A stretch of DNA of 64,000 nucleotides, from assembly GCA_030789695.1 (NCBI GenBank), contig CM061139.1, positions 197,939,641-198,003,640 on the forward strand, given 5' to 3'. This document shows positions 11,601 through 22,289 of the stretch, piece after piece. Positions within the stretch are counted from its first letter, which is position 1; every line of letters starts with the position of its first letter. The notes beneath the pieces are model-generated. The model was not told the origin of the DNA. It saw nothing but the letters and a program-made list of their open reading frames with translations, and made no database searches. A program made the position numbers and the translations under genes. Source of the DNA: Scilla litardierei. Its lineage: Eukaryota; Streptophyta; Magnoliopsida; Asparagales; Asparagaceae.

Positions 11601-13320
11601 ACAGCGTCGATGGTTGGAGCTTATGGCGGATTATGATATTGATTTGCAGTATCACCCTGGCAAGGTGAATGTGGTTCCAGATGCTTTGAGTAGGCTGCCA
11701 GCGGTGATGATTTTGACCTCGCAGTGGAGATTGCAGCATGACTTTTGCGAGTCTGGAGTGGAAATTGTTCTTCCTGGGGAGGCTTCTTCGTTGATGTACA
11801 TGCGGGTACAGTCGACGATCGTGGATCGGATTAAGGCTGGCCAGGCTGAGGATCCGAAGCTGGTGAGGATTCGGGAGATGGTGGAAGCCGGTCTGCGGAC
11901 TGACTTCTTGATTCATGAGGATGGCTCGCTGAGGTTTGGAGCCAGGTTGTGTGTGCCTGCTGGGGATATCAGAGATGAGCTGATGGTGGAGGCACACAGT
12001 TCGCCGTATTCTGTGCATCCTGGTGGCACCAAGATGTACCAGGATCTTCGTCTGAATTATTGGTGGCATGGTATGAAGAGGAGCGTGGCTCGGAGTGTAG
12101 CCAAGTGCTTGGTTTGCCAGCAAGTGAAGGCGGAGCATCAGCGTTCGGCCGGGTTGCTACAACCGCTTCCGATTCCGGAGTGGAAGTGGCAACACATCAC
12201 TATGGATTTCGTGACTGGACTACCTCGGAGTCCGAGGCAGAATGACGCGATTTGGGTGATCGTGGATCGATTGACCAAATCTGCGCACTTTATTCCGTTC
12301 CGAGTGGGACAGTCCACTGAGGCGCTAGCAAGGAGATATATGGAGGTAAAATTCTTTTACTCTCCGTCTTTAATTCCTTTTCCTAGTTTGTGTAGTGATG
12401 TAACGTGAATCGTGCAGGAAGTTGTACGACTTCACGGAGTCCCCGTGAGTATCGTGTCTGACAGAGACACGAGGTTCACATCTCAGTTCTGGCAGAGTTT
12501 GCAGAAAAGTTTGGGTACGCGTCTGAGTTTCAGCACGGCGTACCATCCGCAGACGGATGGCCAGTCCGAGAGGACGATCCAGATTTTGGAAGACATGCTG
12601 AGGGCGTGCATGTTGGATTTCAAGGGTTCGTGGGAGGACCATCTACACTTGGTGGAGTTCTCTTACAACAACAGTTTCCAGGCGAGTATTGGCATGGCGC
12701 CTTTCGCCGCTCTTTATGGGAGAAAATGTCGATCGCCATTGAGTTGGGATGACGTTGGTGATCGGGAGTTATTGGGACCTGAGATGATCGTGGAGGCCGT
12801 GGATATCGTCAGGAATATTCGGGAGAGGTTGAGAATTGCTCAGGACCGTTTTAAGCATTGGGCGGATGCTAAACGTCGTCCTTTGGAGTTTCAGCCGGGT
12901 GACCATGTGTTTTTGAAGATTTCCCCGAATCGTGGTGTGATTCGTTTTGGGAAGCGTGGAAAGTTGAGCCCGCGATACATTGGACCGTTTGACGTTTTGG
13001 AGAGGGTTGGCGAGGTAGCTTATCGCTTGGCCTTGCCGCCGTCTTTGGAAGGAGTTCACAATGTTTTCCATGTGTCGCAGCTTCGTCGATACATTAGCGA
13101 TCCGTCTCATGCGGTGGATTTTTCGGAGATTACCGTTCGCCCCGATATGACGTATGACCAGCATCCAGTGCAGATTCTGGACAGGCGTCAGAAATCGCTT
13201 CGGAACAAGATTGTTAATCTTGTGAGGGTGATGTGGCGACACGGTTCACCTGGAGAGTCTACTTGGGAAAATGAGGATGAGATGCGAGAGCGTTTTCCAC
13301 TTTTGTTTCCGGACTCGTGA
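8686..13320 (+). CDS. gag-pol polyprotein of element B (gypsy, Tekay/Del), with two intron-like gaps
   Basis: It makes capsid and replication enzymes of a chromovirus. All parts lie in one frame (8686-9817, 9932-12345, 12418-13320). They sum to about 1482 residues, a normal length for this clade. A gag domain is followed by two zinc knuckles ([14 protein letters not shown] at residues 281-294 and [14 protein letters not shown] just after), then protease (FDSGAS, about 391-396) and RT ([31 protein letters not shown] and the active site FIDD, about 707-710). Next come RNase H ([22 protein letters not shown]) and integrase with a zinc-binding N-part and D-D-E blocks ([31 protein letters not shown]). 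The C-terminus ends in a chromodomain-like segment ([12 protein letters not shown], then [15 protein letters not shown]). The ATG at 8686 follows a leader shared with element D. In-frame stops occur only inside the two gaps, so splicing is the simplest reading. Confidence 0.93.
9818..9931 (+). other. putative intron 1 between gag and protease
   Basis: The 114-bp segment starts GTAATCC after ATCGCAG and ends GATTAG. It contains four in-frame stops (the first at 9856-9858). Removing it joins gag to the protease without frame change, with one codon split over the junction. Its AT-rich, T-rich composition fits a plant intron. A gag-protease intron is known from Ogre elements; I am not aware of it as a usual Tekay feature. 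Confidence 0.75.
12346..12417 (+). other. putative intron 2 inside integrase
   Basis: The 72-bp segment starts GTAAAATTC and ends CGTGCAG. It interrupts the integrase core exactly where family members have none, between RRYME and VVRLHGV. It has one in-frame TGA (12406-12408). Removal is frame-neutral and gives the expected integrase continuity. It is close to the minimum size for a plant intron. Confidence 0.75.
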
Positions 13321-13327
13321 GTTTTGG

Positions 13328-13347
13328 AAATTCCGAGGACGGAATTT
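13328..13347 (+). other. hairpin with AGGA loop just upstream of B polypurine tract
   Basis: AAATTCCG and CGGAATTT form a perfect 8-bp stem around the loop AGGA. It begins 8 bases after the stop codon and ends 8 bases before the polypurine region. Element D has the same hairpin with one covarying pair, and element A has a shorter form. Confidence 0.85.
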
Positions 13348-13355
13348 TTCTTAAG

Positions 13356-13365
13356 TTGGGGAGGA
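13356..13365 (+). promoter_or_regulatory. polypurine tract of element B
   Basis: TGGGGAGGA directly precedes the TG of the 3' LTR, as expected for the plus-strand primer. Confidence 0.85.
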
Positions 13366-15855
13366 TGTAACGACTGCTTTTCATGTATCTGGATTTTATA
13401 TATTATAATATATGTTTTGGTGGATTTTCTCCTCTTGTGTGGTTTTCGTCTCCGTAGTTTTCATTTTCGATCGATTCGTCGTATTTTCTCGCTTCTTCCT
13501 TAGGATTGTCGATTTCGAAGTGTGTCGCTCGTGACGGACTTCTTAACGGTCGTATCTAACTATTAGATCAAGCCTAGGAGTCTTAGGAATCGATCCCGGG
13601 GCCCCGCGCTCCGTATCGGTACTTTCTGTGCTCATTAGCCGGTGTAAGAAGGGCCACCGACCGACTAGATGACGATCCAGTCGGTCGGCAATCCTTCTTG
13701 GACCGACTAGTTGGCTTTCTAAATTTCTCAGGAGTTACTGTTTATCGTTAGTCGGTCTAAGAACGTTGGTTGACCGACTAGGTTGCAAACTAGTCGGTCA
13801 GCAATGCTTCTTGAACCAACTAACTCATCAAATTATTTTTGTATCAGTTACTGTTTACTCTTAGTCGGTCTAAGAACGTTCATCGACCGACTAGTTGCCA
13901 AACTAGTCGGTCAGTATTTATTCATGGACCGACTAACTCTAGAATCCTAATTTCACCTGTAGCTACTGTTTACACTTAGTCGGTCTGCGTTGGTCGACCG
14001 ACCGACTAGTTGTCAAACTAGTCGGTCAGTGGTTGTTCTTTGACCGACTAACTAGTGCTGTAAACCCTAGTTTTGCCCTAGCCGCCAGCCTAGCCTATAA
14101 ATACCCAACCCAAACGTTTTCTTCCCCTCCAACTCGACCCTAAACCCTAAAATCGCCCCCATTGATCCCCCACCTTCCTCCAAGCTCCATTTCTTCATTC
14201 CAAGCCCTAAATCCATCATCCAAACCATCCATCTACCCTATCTACCTCTCATCTTCCCCAAAATCTCATCACAACCCATCAAAATCCCCAAATCACCCAA
14301 AACCCTAGTTTCCCCAAACTTCTCCAATCTCTTCCAGATTTGATCCTAGGGTTCCCCGGAGTGTTCCTTCCGTCTTCTCCCGGTAAGAAATCGATCTACC
14401 GTTGTTTTATAACTTATTTATAATTTTGGTGAAACCCTAATTAATTTCATGTGTTTGATGTTTGTCTCCCCCAAAACAACGATTTCCTTGTAGTTAGCAT
14501 CCGTGTGACGAGGTTGATCGTCATCCCCGGTGCTAGGCAAGTGAAACTTGCCACTTAGGGGTTAGGCCATGTTTAGGCCATTTGCATGTTGTAGGCGTAA
14601 AAGAGGCTAGGCGAAGATAAAACTCGCCTAGGCGCAAATCGGGGAATTAGCTTGACAACGAAGCTAATTCCGACTTTTAGCATGTTGCACAATTACCATG
14701 TCATGTTTACTTTCAATTAACGGTACGCGAATATGTTCATGTCATTGCATTTTAACTGTCATGTTTACTTTAAATTAACGGTACGCAAATATCTGTTCAT
14801 GTCTTTGCCTAGTGATTATTCATCGTGATTGCGTAGCGCACGCTACAATATTATATTCCTGGCTCGTGTTCCAGAAGCGAGCTTAGTGAGTTGGAAACCC
14901 CAACGCTCGACACATATGGGTGGGGTAAGAGATAAGCGGCCTGAGCCCCGAGTTGGCCTGATCCGCCACTCCGGCCAGCAGGTGGACTCTCTAGTGCACA
15001 AGTGATTAATAGTGATAGAGATAAGCGGCCTGAGCCACGAGCTGGCCAGCAGGTGGACTCTCTATGCACTAAGTGTTTACCAGTGACAAGTGATTAATAG
15101 TGATAGAGATAAGCGGCCTGAGCCACGAGCTGGCCAGCAGGTGGACTCTCTATGCACTAAGTGATAAGTGATAAGTGATAAGTGATAAGCGATAAGTGTT
15201 AAATGATAAGTGATTAGTGATTTGGTAGCTTTTGCTACATTGTGCATGCTTGCTTCTCTTTTTAAACTGTTGCATCATGCTCAACTGCCATGTCATTACT
15301 TAATACTATAACTGCTAGGTTGCTAGATGCCTCACTTTCGGTTTCCTTGCCCAAGTCTTTTAGACTTGCTGACATGTGCCCCTTTACTCTTTTGGGTGAC
15401 ACATGTTAGATCTTGAGCCCGAGTACCTCGTTGAGGACGAGGTGTTTGCTGACGCCGAGCCCGAGCTTGTGTTTGACGGGGAGTACGTGGACACTGGGGA
15501 CCAGTCCTAGTGTCTCCGTTGCGTTTTATTTTTGTTAGACAGTTGTTTGTTATTGGTGCGTGGCACCCATACCTTGTTATGTCGTTGCTTTTGTTGGCCT
15601 TGTTCTGGGCCTTTAGACTCTTTTCTTTTAGCCTGGTGGCTTTTCTGGATGTTGAACATATTTGTGATGTTGGACAATATTTGTGAGATGTGAATTTTAT
15701 TTCAGTCTCTCCTTGTGTTATTATTGCTATTCTTTTGTGGTTACAGGGACCTGTTTATGTATTGTGGACGCTTATCGGGTTTGGGGCTTCACAGCTCCAC
15801 TCTCGTGCGGACCTTTTCACGTCTCGCCTCCATTTCAGGGAAGCGGGTCGTGACA
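13366..15855 (+). repeat. 3' LTR of element B
   Basis: Same length as the 5' LTR, with about six visible substitutions, for example in the 14478-14515 and 15778 areas. The RCCGAC array is at 13656-14048 and the TATA box at 14096-14103. Confidence 0.95.
13656..14048. promoter_or_regulatory. RCCGAC/GTCGGY array in B 3' LTR
   Basis: Same array as in the 5' LTR with a single visible change near 13920, which does not touch a core word. In this position it could drive read-out transcription into flanking DNA. Confidence 0.65.
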
Positions 15856-15860
15856 ATTAC
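15856..15860. other. target-site duplication ATTAC (right) of element B
   Basis: Identical to 6046-6050. Confidence 0.95.
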
Positions 15861-16826
15861 CGTCATGGTGCATCACGGGTACACCAGCGGCCTCTCCAAC
15901 CCTTTTCAACTCGCCCTTCCGGGAGTGATACAGCGGGTGAGAATTCATATCATCTGTCCGCTCCTTAACTCCTTTAATTTAACCGTGTTTCCCCCAAACC
16001 CCATGTCACCCTCCTTTAAGAGGACTTAGTCATTTTCATGAAACATAACATCTTCCATTTCTTTTCTTTCCACAGTTCATCTCATATTTGGGACATGCAT
16101 CGCCTTGTGCATTCACTTTCTCATTTCTTATAAAACGTATAACCATGTTCACATCATCATTTTGCATTGCCAAGAACATAAACCACATATCATCATGTAA
16201 CAGAAATGATTAAGAACATTAATGGCAAGTTTAACCTCAAAAAGAGCTTAAAACAACATTCAAATCTTTCAGCTTGCTGGAAAAACAGAACAGTCAGATT
16301 AAGAAGCACATTTCTCCATAATTTTGTATCAAACATGCATATACAATACAAATGAAAGTTGTAGATATAGTTGTGTTGGATTCACATATAAATTTTCATG
16401 ACGTTTAGATGAGTATTCTATTTTCTACAGAATTTACACTAAAGTGTACTTGTGCTGGAATTGAAAACAGAAACTACACTAACTTAATGACCAGATTACT
16501 ACTAATTTCAGGCAGAACTAACAGAAATGAAAAACTACAAAGTTGTAGAGCTTGAAGTTAACTTTCCAACGAGACCAAGAACATACAATTTCATCAAGTA
16601 TTGAGGGACTGCTCACTGTTTTAGTAAAATGTGTTCAGACTGGGTAAAAACAGGCATGTTGGCAAGATAGAATTTTTAGCTCTAATTACAATCCGAATTA
16701 GTAAAAGTTCACAACTTGAAAGTTATAGGTAACAGTCCAATCTTTAGGCCATAAAAGTTTTAGAGCAAACTCAATTCTAGATTAGAAGGACTAAGCAAAA
16801 CAATCAGCATGTAAATCTGTCCAGAT

Positions 16827-16995
16827 TTGCTCTCCGCACAAAACCACCCAAAACTCAGGATTGCTCACCGCACACAACCATACAAACTCAGGATTGCTCA
16901 CCGCGCACAACCATACAAATCTCAGGATTGCTCACCGCGCACAACCATACAAATCTCAGGATTGCTCACCGCGCACAACCATACAAATCTCAGGA
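16827..16995. repeat. 34-bp tandem repeat, five copies
   Basis: Five copies of a 33-34 bp unit containing GCTCACCGCGCACAACCATA and CTCAGGATT. The first two copies are diverged and the last three are almost identical. The array lies inside the minus-strand solo LTR and is probably a private LTR repeat. Confidence 0.9.
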
Positions 16996-17717
16996 TTAAC
17001 ATAAGAAAAGGCAAACCCACAACAACAACCATGAAACTAAGCATGCAACTCTAATACTAGTTGGAGATGGAATCCTACCTCAGGGGTGATGAGAGACAAG
17101 GGGGTATCCCAAATCCCTATGGCTCCTCCTTCTTCAAACCTTCTCCTTCTCCTTCTCCTCTCCTTCACAAGCTCCCAGAATGAGCAACAGAACCCAAATG
17201 ACGACAGGGATGCTACGGGTGTGTGCAGAGTGAGGGTGGCGTAGCCCTATGGGTGCTCAGTCCCCCTAATGTCTAAGAGAAAGCAACTGGAAGGGATGAA
17301 TTCGGTCTGATCTTTGGGGAGAGAGTGAGTGAATGAAACCTTTCTTTCTTATTCTTAGAGTAGCCACCTCATCTCCCTAAAATCCTCTTAGCATGCCACC
17401 AAGCCTTGGGTTAGGTAAGAATCAAGGATATCTTGACACATCAAAGGGTGAGGTGTCACTTAGGTAAAATTAGGATTTTGTTTTTTAGAAAAAATAATTA
17501 TACACACTTAATACACATGCAATACTTACTCATCAAGACATTAGTATTCTACCCATATATTTCTTTTAATAAAATCATGTCATACAAATTATTTAAAAAT
17601 AATTTTTAGCTTGACAAAATTAAATAAAATACATAAGGACTCCCAAAAATTTATACGCATATATATACGTCTAAGAATACGTATTAATACACGTATGTGA
17701 ATTTTGGGGTCATTACA

Positions 17718-17722
17718 CGTTT
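17718..17722. other. target-site duplication CGTTT (right)
   Basis: Matches 5167-5171. Confidence 0.9.
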
Positions 17723-18254
17723 CGAGCTTCATGACGAATGGTTAAGGGTATGTTCATTGCCCCTTTGATCATTGCGTGTTCTTTCGGAGGCTGGATGATG
17801 GGTCGTTCATCTATCTCTTGTTTTATGTTGATGATATGCTCATCGCTTCATCAAATAAAGTGGAGATACAAAGACTGAAGTCGGAGTTAGGTTGTGCATT
17901 TAAGATGAAGGACTTAGGCGACGCACAAAGAATTCTTGGGATGTAGATCAACCGAGATCAAAGTGGAGGTATAGTTCATCTTTCACAAAGTCGCTATTTG
18001 AAGCCTATAGTACAGAGATTTTGTTGTGAAAGTATGAAATCCGTAGCTACCCTGCTTGCACCTCACTTTAAGCTCTGTATTGAGCATTGCCTGAAGAACA
18101 ACGATGAGAAGAGCGCTCATAGAGAGCATACCATATGCTAATGCGGTAGGAGTCTTGATGTATGCTATGGTATGCACCCGACCCGACTTATCACCTGCAG
18201 TTATCATGGTAAGCCGATATATGCACAATCCTGGGAAAGTACACTGGCGAGCTG
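17723..18254 (+). pseudogene. copia reverse transcriptase, C-terminal part
   Basis: It continues the frame cut at 5171. Visible blocks are FDHCVFFRRLDDGSFIYLLF, the active-site region FYVDDMLIA, and FKMKDLGDAQRILGM. A segment near the start of RNase H (the GSLDVCY and TRPDLSPA areas) is frame-shifted. It ends at HWRAV, where the next solo LTR is inserted. Confidence 0.85.
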
Positions 18255-19500
18255 TGAGGGGGTTTTACGAGTCCTTAGGGCAATAAAATCGATGTCCGGC
18301 CTAAGTCGGTCAGACGAAGATATCAATTAAAGCAGCGAAAAATACAGATTTAAAACATTTTTAAATCAAGCCCTAAAGATTTAACCCTAGCCAAGATCTC
18401 TACTATCCCGGGGTTGGGTCCGACTAACCCCTAAGGATAGATCTATCTAACATTTGCAATTATAAACGCATGTTTAATTTAAACTACATACATTTCACTT
18501 CGTTTCTGCAGAATACGAAGCGTAGTTTTCAGCCACATTTCTTTGGTCCCGCGCTGCTTCTCCTAAGTCGAACCGCGTCCCGAGCCGCATCTCGTCCCGA
18601 GCCGAACCACGTCCCGAACCGCACCGCGTCCCGAGGCGAGCAACACCATTTTCGCCGAGCCAACCATGCACCGAAGAAGATTTCACCTTGAGTGGATCCT
18701 TCGTCAAGACTTCAGATCTGATCTGAACTCCTTCGTAGCTTTGTTAGAGCCCGATCATGAGCAAGGAAGAATTTTAGGGAGAAAGAGAGAATATTTACTT
18801 TAAGCTCAGATCCGGTATTGCTCACATTTAATGGAGTTACTCAGATCTGGACCTTGGGACGAGTTTCAAGGATGGAAGTAGGCCACTATTTATATAGCGG
18901 CTGATCCCTCCCCTTCACTCCATATCCGATGTGGGACTAAAAGTTTTGGAGAAAAAAATTAATTAAAGTTTACCTTTCATAAAGGCCAAAATTTAGCAAA
19001 TTTTTTCCTCCTTCATCGTTGAGCTTCGCAAGTGATACAACCTAACAAATCGAAGACGGTTGAACGGTGAACCGTAAGAAAAAACGGGGACTCATTCCGA
19101 CTTCGTTTGACCCCTCAAACGATGTCCCAAACATGACCCAAAACATCGATTTTCGTAAAAATCGAGCCGCCACAAAACTGGGTTTAAAAAACCCTACTAT
19201 GGCCTCCAGGCGGGTCGGGCGCCCGTAGCCCGACCCGCATCGCCAAATCTGGCCATTTTTCACTGTTTTGGCTCTATTTTGTGGGTTTGGCGTCCGTTTT
19301 TGACACGGTTGAACCTGCGTTAGACCGGGACGATCCCGTCATCCAGGTAACCTTTTCCTCGCATTTACTATATTTAATATACATGTAAATATTTTATGAC
19401 ACATTTAATTCCCTTTGCATTATATGCAAAATTCACACATCTTATATTAATATCCATTTGCATCAAATACAAATGAACTGAAGGCATTCATCCCTTAACA
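18255..19500 (+). mobile_element. solo LTR, 1246 bp
   Basis: Starts TGAGGGGGTTTTACG, ends CCCTTAACA and is flanked by AGCTG at 18250-18254 and 19501-19505. Removing it rejoins the copia RNase H at AVQ..LKY. A TATA-like TATTTATATAG lies near 18889. There is no internal domain. The parent family was not identified; orientation is not certain. Confidence 0.85.
18566..18636. repeat. CG-rich tandem array in solo LTR
   Basis: Four copies of a 17-18 bp unit around CGTCCCGAGCCGCA / CGTCCCGAACCGCA. The array lies about 250 bp upstream of the TATA-like box, the same relative place as the palindrome arrays in other LTRs of this window. Confidence 0.75.
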
Positions 19501-19505
19501 AGCTG

Positions 19506-20093
19506 TTCAATAGATACTTAAATACATCATTGGCATCATTGACGTAGGATTGACATATAGCCGATCTGATGATGATCCGCGAGTTGTAGGCTATGTCTAT
19601 TCTGACTTTACAGGCAACTTCGATGGATGGAGATCTATGACAGGCTATGTTTCATCCTGTCAGGAGCTCCGATCTGTTAGCAGAGTATACTTCAGTCTAC
19701 AGTGGCCCTGTCTACTAGAGGCAGAGTATATGACATTGACTGAAGCCGTGAAAGAGATGATATGACTAATGGGCTTTATGGATGACCTAGGAGTATACCA
19801 AGAGAGGTATGATCTTCATTGTGACAGCCAGTGTGCGGTGCACTTAACAAAGAATCTGGTCTTCCATGCACGTACTAAGCATATTGATGTAAAGAACCAC
19901 TTTGGCCGAGACCATGTGGGAGAAGAAGGCAGTGACATCAATTTGCTGAAGATCAAAACGGAAGACAACCCTACAGACATGTTGACTAAGGTTGTATCTG
20001 AAGCTAAGTTTAAGCACTGCTTGGACATGCTCAATGTTATTTTGAGGCGATGTCATTGGCGGCCCTATTTGGGGGCATTGAGGCTTAGTGGAG
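19506..20093 (+). pseudogene. copia RNase H
   Basis: Resumes after the solo LTR. Blocks seen are LTYSRSDDDPRVVGYVYSDF, GYVSSC, LEAEYMTLTEAVKE, HCDSQCAVHLTKN, HARTKHIDVKNHF and DMLTKVV, which is the standard copia RNase H order ending in the tail HCLDMLNV. One in-frame TGA lies near 19763. The next insertion begins at 20094. Confidence 0.9.
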
Positions 20094-22153
20094 TGATGTG
20101 TCCTTATATTTCACATTTTATATACATGATTACACGTTAAAATGATTGCTCAATTACATATTTCATACGCTTTTACGCTATTTTTGGAATAATATGACTT
20201 TCGGAGCGTTTATGTCCATTTCAGGGATTTGGGCGATATTGGAGCAATTTGGAGTTGATAAGACGATCGGCGACGCGAGAGCACCAATGAGACTCATGAT
20301 GACATGCTCGAGGTGCCAAAGAAGAATAATGGAGTAAGGAAGGGGCAAGAGAGAAAGTCGCGTGATCGAGCTATGATGCGGCGAAGGAATCGAGTGCCCC
20401 GAAGTGCTGAAAACATGACAGCCGTCCACTATTTCTAAATCTGCTATCGCCTGAGATTTTTCAATATTTTTCTGATATTTTTTCCCAGATAGAAGACTTC
20501 AAGACGGTTCCAACACCACTAAGAACGCACAAATCAGAGGTCGGATGAGCCCTGGAGAATTTCTACAAGTTGATGGTACAGAGCTGAAACTGTTCTCAGC
20601 AGCCTACTCGGTCGAGCAGTATTCTACTTGGTCCGAGCTGTGCACTATTCGGCCGAAATGCTGTTTTTGATGTCCGACTCGACTGAGCAACCTCATGCTC
20701 TGTCTGAGCAACCTCCTGCTCGGTCCGAGTAGTGTGCAAATGAGGATGCAGTGCGTTTTTAGTCTCCAATCAGCCGAGCAACCTTCGACTCGACCGAGCA
20801 ACTACTTGCTCAGTCCGAGCAGCCTCCTACTCGACCGAACAGTACCGAATCAGCCCGGGTTGGCAGAGCGACATATTTTGAAAGCGGTCGATTCTCTGTG
20901 CAACTCGACCGAGCAGCCGAACGACTCGACTGAGCAGCTTTGTGCTCGGACCGAGTCGCCGTGGGCCCACGCCTGCGTCCAGATCGCTTTTGGAGGGGTT
21001 TTGGAGGAAAAAGGAAGCGGCCGCCAGAGGGTCCTGGAGAGCGTTCTGTAGAGATTTTTAGGGGGAGTTTTTAGAGAGAATTTTTAGGAGATTTTTGTAT
21101 ACTTTTCTAAAGAGAATTTTTAGAGCTTTCTTAGACTTTTGTGGAGATGATCTTTTGGGGAGTTTGGCTATGCCCTAGGCCCATCCTTTGTATCAAGATA
21201 AGTATTTTTGCCCTTTTTAATTGTATTATTATTTCTTTGTGATTTCTTATTGTTTATCCATTCTTGATGCATGCAATGAATTCTTTGTGCGTTATATTAT
21301 CTATTGATATTGCTATGCTTGAGTAGTCTTTTCTAGGGCTAAGGGATTAGCCCATGGAACTTAGGATTTAGATGTAAAGTTGGGATTTTTATGGTGCGTT
21401 GATTATAAATGGGGTTGTATTTTGGTTGATCTAGCAAGATCCCTAGGAGAATTCGTATTGAGATCGTGCCTACGGTCGGTGGAATCGATTAGCTTAAGGA
21501 ATATCCTACGGATTTAATTAGGGAGTTAGTGGATTCAACCAAGGCTCGTGACCATGCCTGGCTCGTGCCTTGAGGGGATCCACTGATGAAATATAACTAA
21601 TTGACGGCTACCGCCATTGCGTCAATAAGAGCCACCAAAATACCTCGAAGCTTTAACCCACGAGAGTGGTACGAGTTGAGAGTATTCGAACCACGAGAGT
21701 GGTGAGATTATTGTAGATCCTTAATGCACGTATCGTGTGCGCCTATTGCGAGAGCGGGGTTAATGCGATACGTTAGATTCATGATGCCCAGACACATGAA
21801 TTCACTTCCTAGATGCTACAATCCCCAATAAAACCAACGTAACGTAAGAGTCCTAGCCTAGCGTCGATATCCGACGGTCCTAGTGGCGAGCCCTAAGCCC
21901 TAATCTTTTGTAATTTATTTCTTTCTTTCTTTGTGTGGAACCACTTGCTTGCGACGTTGAGTGACATAATCTTCGCATCCATCACCATTACGAACATCCA
22001 TATTCCACATCCACCAATAAACCCGCAAGTCTAACTTAACCTAGTAGTAGATAGGTAGTATAGCACCGCTTCCCCGTGTTCAATACCCGCTTGCCACTAT
22101 ACTGTGCGCTTGTGGTAAACGACATCGTTTTGGAGTTGTTTCCGGACGCATCA
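20094..22153 (+). mobile_element. Athila-type solo LTR, 2060 bp
   Basis: Starts TGATGTGTCCTTATATTTC and ends GACGCATCA. The flanks TGGAG and AGGAG agree at four of five bases. The distal part (CAATACCCGCTTGCCAC, then GTGCGCTTGTGGTAA) matches the corresponding part of element A's LTR. Its mid part carries many CTCGACCGAG / CTCGGTCCGAG type words (20605-20960). No internal domain follows; copia sequence resumes at 22154. Confidence 0.75.
20605..20960. repeat. array of CTCGRCCGAG-like palindromes
   Basis: More than ten copies of words such as TCGGTCGAGCAG, GGTCCGAG, CTCGACCGAGCA and GGACCGAGTCG, many of them palindromic or near it. This is the counterpart of the CACTCGGCCGAGTG array in element A. 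Confidence 0.75.
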
Positions 22154-22289
22154 AGGAGGCAGATGAGCCCTGATAGGGACATTGAGCTCTTCAGAGCAAG
22201 TTGAAGGGAACACAATGTGACTCTTACTGAGGTGGTGCATTGAAGGTCGAATATGTGACGGAGGCCTAAATCTCGTCAAGATGGAGATT
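22154..22289 (+). other. copia tail between RNase H and 3' LTR
   Basis: A short non-coding tail ends GTCAAGATGGAGATT, which resembles the polypurine tract normally found before a copia 3' LTR. Confidence 0.5.

Larger units (their letters stand above)
6051..15855 (+). mobile_element. element B: near-intact Ty3/gypsy chromovirus, Tekay/Del type
   Basis: Two LTRs of exactly 2490 bp (6051-8540 and 13366-15855) begin TGTAACGACTG and end CGTGACA, with a perfect ATTAC duplication. Between them are a leader, one gag-pol frame with two intron-like gaps, a hairpin and a polypurine tract. By eye the LTRs differ at about six positions (0.24 percent), so the insertion is recent. Order of domains is gag, protease, RT, RNase H, integrase, chromodomain-like C-terminus. 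This is the only element here that still looks autonomous. Confidence 0.95.
5172..17717 (-). mobile_element. solo LTR of a Tekay/Del-type gypsy element, minus strand, split by element B
   Basis: The insert runs from TGTAACGCCCCG to GGGGTCATTACA and is flanked by CGTTT. Without element B and one ATTAC copy it is about 2.74 kb (5172-6050 plus 15861-17717). On the minus strand it starts TGTAATGACCCC and ends AGCGGGGCGTTACA. That end closely resembles the 3' LTR ends of B and D (GGGAAGCGGG..CGTGACA). There is no internal domain, so it is best explained as a solo LTR left by LTR-LTR recombination. Confidence 0.8.

Noticed and set aside
10942..12138. 398-residue minus-strand open frame
   Set aside because: It lies opposite the RT to integrase frame of element B and has no family motif; it is a shadow of the plus-strand gene. 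The same applies to the minus-strand frames at 8545-9219, 9361-9828 and 9928-10812.
9856..12408. Stop-codon readthrough or frameshifting between gag and pol of B
   Set aside because: The first gap has four in-frame stops and the second lies inside integrase with GT-AG borders, so readthrough would need several events and would leave extra residues in conserved blocks.
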